A stretch of 14,627 nucleotides of DNA from Symbiodinium natans (GCA_905221605.1 CAJNDS010001538.1:1-14627); one strand, 5' to 3'; shown: positions 5,327 through 12,031, counted from the stretch's first letter. Notes: generated from the sequence alone by a model not told the origin. A program made the numbers and translations.

Positions 5327-5398
5327 GGGCTGTTCTGGGAATTGAGCCCAGGACCTCTCGCACCCTGAGCGAGAATCATACCACTAGACCAAACAGCC
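5327..5398 (-). tRNA. tRNA-Pro (AGG), C33 variant
   Basis: Decodes CCU, and CCC after A34 becomes inosine. The body TTGGTCTAGTGGTATGATT and the stem CTCGC/GCGAG are those of eukaryotic tRNA-Pro. Acceptor GGCTGTT/AACAGCC is perfect, T arm CTGGG-CTCAATT-CCCAG, discriminator C as expected. The loop reads TCAGGGT, with AGG at 5364-5366: the family normally has TTAGGGT, so position 33 (5367) is C in place of T. A strong T7 terminator suggests that the gene is expressed. Confidence 0.95.
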
Positions 5399-5708
5399 AG
5401 CTGGTTCTGCACTTCTCAAGAACACAAGATTGGTTACGTGAGAGTGCGGAAAAACAGCAAGCACGAAAAGAGGAAACTTCCTTTTTGCTCCTCTCTTTGT
5501 TTTTGCCAACCAGGAAAATTTATTTTGGCACTTGAAGCCTGTGTGGTGCAATGAAGAGATCCACCTCCAGTGCCCTGTTTTTGTTCATAGGGGCTGTCAC
5601 TAGTAAGCAGTAGGGGGATCTAATCCCCACAAGGAAAAGTGCGAGTGATGTCCAACTGGGTCCACGATTGGGTCCACGTCAAATTTTTATGGTCTGTCGC
5701 TCACAAAT
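5399..5708. other. Intergenic stretch, no convincing gene
   Basis: No complete tRNA fold is seen. A weak B-box-like hairpin (GGGGG-ATCTAAT-CCCC at 5613-5628) and an A-box-like stretch near 5547 suggest a very decayed tRNA at most. I see no coding sequence. Confidence 0.5.
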
Positions 5709-5781
5709 GTCCCCTTGGCCTAATGGACAAGGCGTCGGACTTCTAATCCGAAGATTGTGGGTTCGAGTCCCACAGGGGATG
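5709..5781 (+). tRNA. tRNA-Arg (TCT)
   Basis: Decodes AGA (and possibly AGG). Acceptor GTCCCCT/AGGGGAT with a G1-U72 wobble, D arm TGGCCTAATGGACAAGGC, anticodon stem TCGGA/TCCGA, loop CTTCTAA with TCT at 5742-5744, T arm GTGGG-TTCGAGT-CCCAC (perfect B box), discriminator G. U33 is normal. No T4 run is close by. One of five Arg isoacceptors in the unit. Confidence 0.96.
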
Positions 5782-5971
5782 CTCTTGCTGGGCTGCTAGA
5801 TGGGCAGACTTTCTTTTTCTATTTATGATCTCAGCTGACCGCAGTCGCTGGGTGCAAAGTCCGGCCAGAAAATGCTCATATGAGTCTCCTCCTTTAGTTA
5901 CTTTAGTTTTATTGACTTCCAGATCAAACAGGATTTCCTTTTGGTAAGAAGCAGGCAGGCACAGACCAGGA

Positions 5972-6042
5972 GCATCAGTGGTCTAGTGGCAGAATACATC
6001 GTTGCCATCGATGTGACCCGGGTTCGATTCCCGGCTGATGCA
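5972..6042 (+). tRNA. tRNA-Gly (GCC)
   Basis: Decodes GGC and GGU. The 71-nt cloverleaf has acceptor GCATCAG/CTGATGC (all paired), D arm TGGTCTAGTGGCAGAATA, anticodon stem CATCG/CGATG, loop TTGCCAT with GCC at 6004-6006, T arm CCGGG-TTCGATT-CCCGG, discriminator A. The D arm and T arm are very like plant tRNA-Gly-GCC. U33 is normal. No T4 run follows for about 70 nt. Confidence 0.96.
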
Positions 6043-6316
6043 TTTAACATCTGGCAGCTGATCCAGACAGTCAACCCTCCGTGTTTGGGCCAGTTGGCGA
6101 GAAGAAGAAGCAGAAAAAAGCTTCCCTTCTTTTTTTTGGTGCTTTCTTTTCAATTTTTATTTCTCCTTTCTCTTGCCTTCCATTTTTTTTCCTTGCAAAG
6201 TGGAACCTCCTGGCTTGGAAAACGTCTCTTCGGCTCTTTCTCGACACCCTTCCTCGATGGCACTCTTCAAGGACCTCTCGATTTTTGAGAGTTGGGGTTT
6301 CTCAGTGGTGATTGAA

Positions 6317-6389
6317 GCTCGTGTGGCCTAATGGATAAGGCGCCTCCCTCCTAAGGAGGAGATTGCGGGTTCGAGTCCCGCCTCGAGTA
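6317..6389 (+). tRNA. tRNA-Arg (CCT)
   Basis: Decodes AGG. D arm TGGCCTAATGGATAAGGC, anticodon stem CCTCC/GGAGG, loop CTCCTAA with CCT at 6350-6352, T arm GCGGG-TTCGAGT-CCCGC, discriminator A. The acceptor GCTCGTG/CTCGAGT has a U6-U67 mismatch and a G1-U72 wobble; the wobble also occurs in animal Arg-CCT genes, the mismatch does not to my knowledge. A T4 terminator follows at once. Confidence 0.93.
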
Positions 6390-6391
6390 CA

Positions 6392-6395
6392 TTTT
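6392..6395 (+). terminator. Pol III T4 terminator of tRNA-Arg (CCT)
   Basis: Four T residues starting three bases after the discriminator. Confidence 0.7.
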
Positions 6396-6529
6396 CTTTG
6401 TTCTTATTCCATGTGCGTGATCTTCTTTCTCTGTAGGGTCCTCTTTCCTGCCTTCATTCTTGAGAGAAGGTCAAAACGAATGAGGAACAAGTGCAAAATG
6501 ACAGAAACAAGCAAGAAGAGGCAAAATAA

Positions 6530-6700
6530 AAGAAGGAGAGAGAAAGAAAGAAAAAGAAAAAGGAAGGAAAGAAAAAGAAAAGGAAAGAAAGAAAGAAAGA
6601 ATGAAAGAACGAAAGAACGAAAGAATGAAAGCATGGAAGGATGGAAGGATGGAAGAACGAAAGAATGAAAGAATGAAAGAATGAAAGAATGAAAGAATGA
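6530..6700. repeat. Purine-rich tetranucleotide and octamer repeats
   Basis: Runs of AAAG, AAGG, GAAC and GAATGAAA type units, passing gradually into the 10-bp array. The strand is almost pure purine. This is likely the seed from which the array grew. Confidence 0.85.
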
Positions 6701-7400
6701 AATAGAATGAAAGAGAATGAAAGAAAATGAAAGAGAATGAAAGAGAATGAAAGAGAATGAAAGAGAATGAAAGAGAATGAAAGAGAATGAAAGAGAATGA
6801 AAGAGAATGAAAGAGAATCAAGGAGAATCAAGGAGAATCAAGGAGAATCAAGGAGAATCAAGGAGAATCAAGGAGAATCAAAGAGAATCAAAGAGAATCA
6901 AAGAGAATCAAAGAGAATCAAAGAGAATCAAAGAGAATCAAAGAGAATCAAAGAGAATCAAGGAGAATCAAAGAGAATCAAAGAGAATCAAAGAGAATCA
7001 AAGAGAATCAAAGAGAATCAAAGAGAATCAAAGAGAATCAAAGAGAATCAAAGAGAATCAAAGAGAATCAAAGAGAATCAAAGAGAATCAAAGAGAATCA
7101 AAGAGAATCAAAGAGAATCAAAGAGAATCAAAGAGAATCAAAGAGAATCAAAGAGAATCAAAGAGAATCAAAGAGAATCAAAGAGAATCAAAGAGAATCA
7201 AAGAGAATCAAAGAGAATGAAAGAGAATGACAGAGAATGAAAGAGAATGAAAGAGAATGAAAGAAAATGAAAGAGAATGAAAGAGAATGAAAGAGAATGA
7301 AAGAGAATGAAAGAGAATGAAAGAGAATGAAAGAGAATGAAAGAGAATGAAAGAGAATGAAAGAGAATGAAAGAGAATGAAAGAGAATGAAAGAGAATGA
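6701..7400. repeat. 10-bp array, 70 units in strict register (AAGAGAATGA / AAGAGAATCA)
   Basis: Seventy 10-bp units with no indel. Units 6701-6810 end in ATGA, the 40 units at 6811-7210 end in ATCA, and the 19 units at 7211-7400 end in ATGA again. Seven ATCA units are AGGAGAATCA (six at 6821-6880, one at 6961). The ATCA block has no stop codon in any plus frame, which gives long repetitive frames (ESKRIKENQR type); these are not a gene. Confidence 0.97.
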
Positions 7401-7547
7401 ATGAATGAACAACAAAAGAGCGAGTGTGAAAAATGGCATCGATTGTTGAAACAAGTACCGCTGCCTCTGTGCAAGGGGCTTCTGCCGGTATCGTGCTCGT
7501 TCAAGGTGTTGAGATAAGTATGATAAGTAGCTGTGCACTGCTTTAAA

Positions 7548-7629
7548 GACACTGTGTCCGAGCGGCTAAGGAGATGGACTCGAAATCCATTGGGCTCTGC
7601 CCGCAGGGGTTCGAATCCCCTCGGTGTCG
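7548..7629 (+). tRNA. tRNA-Ser (CGA)
   Basis: Decodes UCG. This 82-nt class II tRNA has acceptor GACACTG/CGGTGTC, D arm TGTCCGAGCGGCTAAGGA, anticodon stem ATGGA/TCCAT, loop CTCGAAA with CGA at 7581-7583, a long variable arm (TGGGCTCTGCCCGC), T arm AGGGG-TTCGAAT-CCCCT and discriminator G, as in eukaryotic Ser tRNAs. U33 is normal. A T5 run lies about 31 nt downstream. Confidence 0.97.
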
Positions 7630-7787
7630 TCTCCTGACACAAACAGAAGGAGTTGTTGGCTTTTTATGGTTGTTTTCTGGAGAGCCTTTGCATCTCACTA
7701 AAACCAAGGCACCGGTGCTTTGACATGAGCTTTGCACATTTCAGCAGTGTGCAAGTGTTGGATGGCTTTCCCGAACCGTGTCACAGA

Positions 7788-7860
7788 GTGGCGATAGCGC
7801 AGTTGGCAGCGCGTAGGTCTCATAATCCTAAGGTCGTGAGTTCGATCCTCACTCGCCACA
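7788..7860 (+). tRNA. Elongator tRNA-Met (CAT)
   Basis: Inserts Met at internal AUG codons. Acceptor GTGGCGA/TCGCCAC (perfect), D arm TAGCGCAGTTGGCAGCGC, anticodon stem TAGGT/TCCTA with the T-T at the loop end that is common in eukaryotic elongator Met, loop CTCATAA with CAT at 7821-7823, T arm GTGAG-TTCGATC-CTCAC, discriminator A. A G1-C72 start, TTCGA in the T loop and U33 all argue against initiator Met. No intron is present, unlike plant elongator Met genes. Confidence 0.95.
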
Positions 7861-7987
7861 TTTGCTGGAATACCGGCCTATGTTTTGGTTCACTGGAGGA
7901 CACCAAGAGAAAGACCGCCAAGGCTTGACGCTTTTTGACTCCAACTGTTTGCTTCGCAGATTCTACTTCCAAATGCCTGGGAGCAAG

Positions 7988-8072
7988 CCGGCTATAGCTC
8001 AGTTGGTAGAGCATCTGACTGTAGACCTTTGCAGCTATCAGATGGTCCCTGGTTCGATTCCGGGTGGCCGGA
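7988..8072 (+). tRNA. tRNA-Tyr (GTA) with 12-nt intron
   Basis: Decodes UAU and UAC. Acceptor CCGGCTA/TGGCCGG starting with C1-G72, the eukaryotic Tyr identity pair, and discriminator A. D arm TAGCTCAGTTGGTAGAGC, anticodon stem TCTGA/TCAGA, loop CTGTAG+A with GTA at 8021-8023, T arm CCTGG-TTCGATT-CCGGG. The sequence ACCTTTGCAGCT at 8025-8036 interrupts the loop after position 37, the canonical place for eukaryotic introns removed by the tRNA splicing endonuclease. The exact intron edges could shift by one base. Confidence 0.95.
8025..8036 (+). other. tRNA-Tyr intron (12 nt)
   Basis: The 12 bases between G37 and A38 of the Tyr gene. The size is like that of plant Tyr introns. It is the only intron seen among the 22 tRNA genes. 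Confidence 0.88.
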
Positions 8073-8190
8073 TCTTATTCCAGCACACTCGGAAGTGCAG
8101 GAAGATTATAATGAAAGTTGTCTACAGGAAATCAAAAAAAAGACAAGTGGAAAAAACCAAAAGCACATATGTCGCATAGAATAATATGAA

Positions 8191-10108
8191 GGTGTTATGA
8201 ATCTCGTTCCGGAGTTCTTTTAGATGGTGTTTTGAATCTCGTTCCAGAGTACTTTTAGATGGTGTTTTGCATTTCGTTCCGGAGTACTTTTAGATGGTGT
8301 TTTGACTCTCGTTCCGGAGTACTTTTAGATGGTGCTTTGAATCTCGTTCCGGAGTACTTTTAGAAGGTGTTTTGAATCTCGTCCCGGAATACTTTTAGAT
8401 GGTGTTTTGAATCTCGTTCCGGAGTACTGGTGTTTAGAATCTCGTTCCGGAGTACATCTAGATGGTGTTTTGAATCTCGTTTCGGAGCACTGTTAGATGG
8501 TGTTTTGAATCTCGTTCCGGAGTACTTTTAGATGGTGTGTTGAATCTCGTTCCGGAGTACTTTTAGATGGTGTTTTGAATCTCGTTCCGGAGTACTTCTA
8601 GATGGTGTTTTGAATCTCGTCCCGGAATACTTTTAGATGGTGTTTTGAATCTCGTTCCGGAGTACTGGTGTTTAGAATCTCGTTCCGGAGTACTTTTAGA
8701 TGGTGTTTTGAATCTCGTTCCAGAGTACTTTTTAGATGGTCTTTTGAATCTCGTTCCGGAGTACATTTAGATGGTGTTTTGAATCTCGTTCCGGAGTACT
8801 GTTAGATGGTGTTTTGATTCTCGTTCCGGAGTACTTTTAGATGGTGTGTTGAATCTCGTTCCGGAGTACGTTCAGATGGTGTTTTGAATCTCGTTCCGGA
8901 GTACTTTTAGATGGTGTTTTGAATCTCGTTCCGGACTACTTTTAGATGGTGTTTTGAATCTCGTTCCGGAGTACTTTTAGATGGTGTTTTGAATCTCGTT
9001 CCGGAGTACTTTCAGATGGTGTTTTGAATCTTGTTCCGGAGTACTTTTAGATGGTGTTTAGAATCTCGTTCCGGAGTACTTTTAGATGGTGTTTTGAATC
9101 TCATTCCGGAGTACTTTTAGATGGTGTTTTGCATCTCGTTCCGGAGTACTTTTAGATGGTGTTTTGCATCTCGTTCCGGAGTATTTTTAGATGGTGTTTG
9201 AATCTCGTTCCGGAGTACGTTTAGATGGTGTTTTGAATCTCGTTCCGTACTTTTAGATGGTGTTTGGCATCTCGTTCCGGAGTACTTTTAGATGGTGTTT
9301 TGAATCTCGTTCCAGAGTACTTTTAGATGGTGTTTTGAATCTCGTTCCGGAGTACTTTTAAATGGTGTTTTGAACCTCGTTCTGGAGTACTTGTAGATGG
9401 TGTTTTGAATCTCATTCCGGAGTACTTTTAGATGGTGTTTTGCATCTCGTTCCGGAGTACTTTTAGATGGTGTTTTGCATCTCGTTCCGGAGTACTTTTA
9501 GATGGTGTTTGAATCTCGTTCCGGAGTACGTTTTAGATGGTGTTTTGAATCTCGTTCCGTACTTTTAGATGGTGTTTGGCATCTCGTTCCGGAGTACTTT
9601 TAGATGGTGTTTTGAATCTCGTTCCAGAGTACTTTTAGATTGTGTTTTGAATCTCGTTCCGGAGTACTTTTAGATGGTGTTTGAATCTCGTTCCGGAGTA
9701 CGTTTAGATGGTGTTTTGAATCTCGGTCCGGAGTACTTTTAGATGGGTGTTTTGCATCTCGTTCCGGAGTACTTTTAGATGGTGTTTTGCATCTCGTTCC
9801 GGAGTACTTTTAGATGGTGTTTTGAATCTCGTTCCGGAGTACTTTTAGATGGTGTTTTGAATCTCGTTCCGGAGTACTTTTGGATGGTGTTTTGCATCTA
9901 GTACTTTTAGATGGTGTTTTGAATCTCGTTCCGGAGTACTTTTAGATGGTGTTTTGCATCTAGTTCCAGAGTACTTTTAGATGGTGTTTAGAATCTCGTT
10001 CCAGAGTACTTATAGATGGAGTTTTGCATCTCGTTCCAGAGTACTTTTAGATGGTGTTTTGCATCTCGTCCCGGAGTACTTTTAGATGGTGTTTTGAATC
10101 TCGTTCCG
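8191..10108. repeat. 35-bp minisatellite, about 54 copies, with higher-order repeats
   Basis: The unit is GGTGTTTTGAATCTCGTTCC then GGAGTACTTTTAGAT. Some copies are shortened (CGTTCCGTAC lacking GGAG; GTACTGGTGTTTAG lacking TTTTAGAT). Marker variants recur at fixed distances: GTCCCGGAATAC at 8381 and 8619 (238 bp), and CATTCCGG at 9102 and 9413 (311 bp) along with the shortened CGTTCCGTAC copies at 9241 and 9553. So blocks of several units were copied together. There are no spacers and no gene. It lies between the Tyr gene and Arg-ACG. Confidence 0.97.
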
Positions 10109-10215
10109 ATGTCTATCCATAGAAGAAACTTTTACTCCTCTTGAAAGGAAAAAAACCCGTTTCTGAATTGTGAAATCGCACTCTGGGTGCGAAAACCGGG
10201 CGAGCTGCCACAAGG

Positions 10216-10219
10216 AAAA
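10216..10219 (-). terminator. Pol III T4 terminator of tRNA-Arg (ACG)
   Basis: Four T residues on the minus strand, one base after the discriminator. Confidence 0.7.
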
Positions 10220-10220
10220 C

Positions 10221-10293
10221 TGATCCTGGTAGGACTCGAACCTACAATCCCCGGCTCCGTAGGCCGATGCCTTATCCATTGGGCCACAGGACC
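10221..10293 (-). tRNA. tRNA-Arg (ACG)
   Basis: Decodes CGU, and CGC/CGA after A34 becomes inosine. Acceptor GGTCCTG/CAGGATC (G2-U71 wobble), D arm TGGCCCAATGGATAAGGC, anticodon stem TCGGC/GCCGG, loop CTACGGA with ACG at 10258-10260, T arm GTAGG-TTCGAGT-CCTAC, discriminator A. U33 is normal. A T4 terminator follows at once. The gene with about 45-55 bp of flank on each side was copied to 10983-11121, where it is broken. Confidence 0.96.
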
Positions 10294-10509
10294 TCTGCAG
10301 AGCTGGTTGTCAGGCAAGCTCTCTGTGTTGTTTCTTCGTGGAAGAAGTCATCTTGTCTGACGATGAGCATGCCTTAGCTGGCTACATCATGCAAAAAGTT
10401 TTGCTTGCAGATCAGCAAGTCGAGACCCGCTGATCGATTTACTGCTCATATCTTTTGCATCGCTGCTTTTTCTTCGGCAGAGAAGTTCTTCTTGAAAGTA
10501 TAGTCAACT

Positions 10510-10582
10510 GGGTACATAGCTCAGTGGTTAGAGCGGCTGACTGCAGATCAGCAGGTCCCTGGTTCAAATCCGGGTGTGCCCT
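10510..10582 (+). tRNA. tRNA-Cys (GCA)
   Basis: Decodes UGC and UGU. Acceptor GGGTACA/TGTGCCC, D arm TAGCTCAGTGGTTAGAGC, anticodon stem GCTGA/TCAGC, loop CTGCAGA with GCA at 10543-10545, T arm CCTGG-TTCAAAT-CCGGG, discriminator T, the expected Cys identity base. U33 is normal. A T4 terminator follows. Confidence 0.97.
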
Positions 10583-10583
10583 C

Positions 10584-10587
10584 TTTT
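10584..10587 (+). terminator. Pol III T4 terminator of tRNA-Cys (GCA)
   Basis: Four T residues two bases after the discriminator. Confidence 0.7.
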
Positions 10588-10811
10588 CTGCTTGGCCTGA
10601 GCAATCGGACATGCACAATGAATCTACTACCACATTTTTTATGTTCTGGCAGTTTTTTTAACCAATTGCTTTATTTTGAAGAAGTCTGTTTGCAGATCAG
10701 AAGCCCTTTCGAAATGCCATAAAAATGCAGTTGAGGGCGGACTGTCAAGACAAGACTTTACTTCCTACTGGTAGCACTCTCAGATTCAGTTGTCCATGAC
10801 ATCGAACTCAA

Positions 10812-10884
10812 GGGCCTGTGGCCTAATGGATAAGGCGTTGGTCTTCGGAACCAAAGATTGCAGGTTCGAGTCCTGCCAGGCTCA
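10812..10884 (+). tRNA. tRNA-Arg (TCG)
   Basis: Decodes CGA (and possibly CGG). Acceptor GGGCCTG/CAGGCTC (G2-U71 wobble), D arm TGGCCTAATGGATAAGGC, anticodon stem TTGGT/ACCAA, loop CTTCGGA with TCG at 10845-10847, T arm GCAGG-TTCGAGT-CCTGC, discriminator A. U33 is normal. An ATT repeat follows; no T4 run is close by. This completes the five-member Arg set of the unit. Confidence 0.96.
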
Positions 10885-10901
10885 GTATTCTAAGCAGGGT
10901 T

Positions 10902-10956
10902 ACTATTATTATCTATTATTATTAACTATTATTATTATTATTATTATTATTACTAT
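10902..10956. repeat. (ATT)n microsatellite
   Basis: Interrupted TAT/ATT trinucleotide run with a central stretch of about eight ATT units. Confidence 0.93.
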
Positions 10957-10982
10957 TCGTGTTAGTATTCTTCTGATTACTA

Positions 10983-11121
10983 TCGCACTCTGACACTCTG
11001 AGTGCGAAAATCGGTCGAGATGCCACAAGGAAAACTGATCCTGGTGGAACTCGAGCCTACAATCCCCGGGCCACAGGACCATCAGGTGAGCTCTCTATGC
11101 TGTTTCTTACTGGAAGGACTT
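10983..11121. repeat. Dispersed duplicate of the tRNA-Arg (ACG) locus
   Basis: Matches 10176-10348 on both sides of the tRNA: TCGCACTCTG, GTGCGAAAA and GCCACAAGGAAAACTGATCC before it, and AGCTCTCTRTGYTGTTTCTT after it. As with the Gln copy, flanks were copied together with the gene. Confidence 0.9.
11036..11080 (-). pseudogene. tRNA-Arg (ACG) remnant, anticodon arm deleted
   Basis: The acceptor ends GGTCCTG/CAGGATC and a mutated T arm are kept, but about 28 nt covering the D arm 3' part and most of the anticodon arm, including ACG, are gone. The deletion joins at a shared GG. Two changes break the T stem (GTAGG became GTGGA on the plus-strand side). It cannot work as a tRNA. Confidence 0.92.
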
Positions 11122-11408
11122 CCACAGTTGAAAGCTTGGAATTCGAAGGTTGAAAGCTTGGTTTGGGTTTGGCCAGTGAATTTCACATCGTTGAAAAACT
11201 TGGTTTGGGTTTGCAGGGCATTCCACATCGTTGAAAGCTTGGTTTGGGTTTGGGGCCAGTGAGTTCCACAGTTTTGAAAGTTTGGTTTGGGTTTGGGGTC
11301 CGTGAATTCAACAGTTGAAAGCTTCGTTTGGGTTTGGGGTCAGTGAAGTGAAAGCTTGGTTTTGGGTTTTGGGTTTGGGGCCAGTGAAATCCACAGTTGA
11401 AAGCCAGA
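11118..11408. repeat. 41-bp G-rich minisatellite, about seven units
   Basis: Units of CCAGTGAATTCCACAGTTGA plus AAGCTTGGTTTGGGTTTGGGG, with length variants. It contains telomere-like runs of TTTGGG; at 11358-11380 the G runs GG, GGG, GGG and GGGG are separated by T3-T4, a possible two-layer G-quadruplex. It marks the boundary region between units. Confidence 0.92.
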
Positions 11409-11896
11409 ATTTTTGAGTTTTGTGCCCAGGTGTAAATGTGGGGTTGCATGTGCGTGAGAGGAGAAAACTGTTTTGTTTTTTAAATAGTTTTCCAGCAAAC
11501 TTTAGCTAGCCAAAGAAGAAAGCCAACAAGGCTTCTTATCTCGCAAAGAAAGGACAAAAGGCCTGCTTTGCAGCAAGGGCCCGATTTGTACCTTGAGCCA
11601 AAATGGCTACGGTGCCTCTGCACTGACCACCTAATAATACTCTCTTGCCGGTCACAGCAGTCGGCTGCAGGTTCACTTCTGTTTTTGTGGAGCTTGCTTC
11701 AGATTGCGAGCTCCTCGATGCTGGCTTTCTTTCGGTGGAGGTAATAGCAACTGCTCCTCCCTGAAATGATGCAGAGTGTGTAAGAGGTACTCTTTGCACC
11801 TTTGGCCTTGAGTTGTTTGACTCCCTGAGCTAACGGTGTAAGGCTACTCACCTCCAGCAACTGTTTCAGTTGCAAGTTTTTTTTTCGGGTTTGTTG
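11409..11896. other. Intergenic stretch without a recognisable gene (second copy of 1-470)
   Basis: Nearly identical to the start of the window. No tRNA fold or plausible protein is seen. Confidence 0.6.
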
Positions 11897-12006
11897 TGAG
11901 TTTGTGGCCAGTGAATTCCACAGTTGAAAGCTTGGTTTGGGGCCAGTGAACTCCACAGTTGAAAGCTTGGTTTGGGTTTGGGCCCAGTGAATTCCACAGT
12001 TCAAAG
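11897..12006. repeat. Short 41-bp G-rich minisatellite block, unit 2
   Basis: Copy of 480-579, with one substitution (GTTTAAAG in unit 1 is GTTGAAAG here, the family consensus). Confidence 0.85.
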
Positions 12007-12008
12007 AA

Positions 12009-12031
12009 TGCCGAGACCCGGGATCGAGCCG

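Larger units (their letters stand above)
1..11427. repeat. Complete 11.43-kb tandem repeat unit carrying 22 tRNA genes
   Basis: The sequence beginning at position 1 begins again at 11428 and continues in the same order to the window end, so this is a head-to-tail tandem repeat. The offset is 11427 up to the GTAGT array, 11439 after it, 11438 after a one-base loss near 2820, and 11440 after the GT microsatellite. The start of the unit is arbitrary because the window starts inside a cycle. The unit holds 22 apparently complete tRNA genes, three tRNA remnants and several satellite families. The total number of units in the genome cannot be judged from this window. Confidence 0.97.

Noticed and set aside
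5543-5640. Possible decayed tRNA with A-box-like GTGGTGCAATG and B-box-like GGATCTAATCC
   Set aside because: Acceptor and anticodon stems do not close, and the T-loop core TTCGA is lost. Too weak to call even as a pseudogene.
6797-7240. Long plus-strand open frames with an ESKRIKENQR-type repeat
   Set aside because: They come from 10-bp DNA units that contain no stop codon in any plus frame; several frames are open at once and give the same peptide repeat, which is a satellite by-product.
7788-7860. Initiator tRNA-Met
   Set aside because: It has G1-C72, a normal TTCGA T loop and no GGGCCC-type anticodon stem, so it is the elongator form.
8191-10108. CRISPR-like direct repeats
   Set aside because: The 35-bp units abut without spacers, vary among themselves, and lie in eukaryotic DNA.
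8191-10108. 35-bp unit as a degenerate tRNA T arm (reverse strand GGAACGAGATTC resembles a B box)
   Set aside because: The match to GGTTCGANTCC is poor at core bases, there is no T stem, and no A box is at the right distance.
11118-11408. Internal telomere tract
   Set aside because: The TTTGGG runs are part of a 41-bp unit with EcoRI/HindIII-like motifs and are not a pure telomere repeat.
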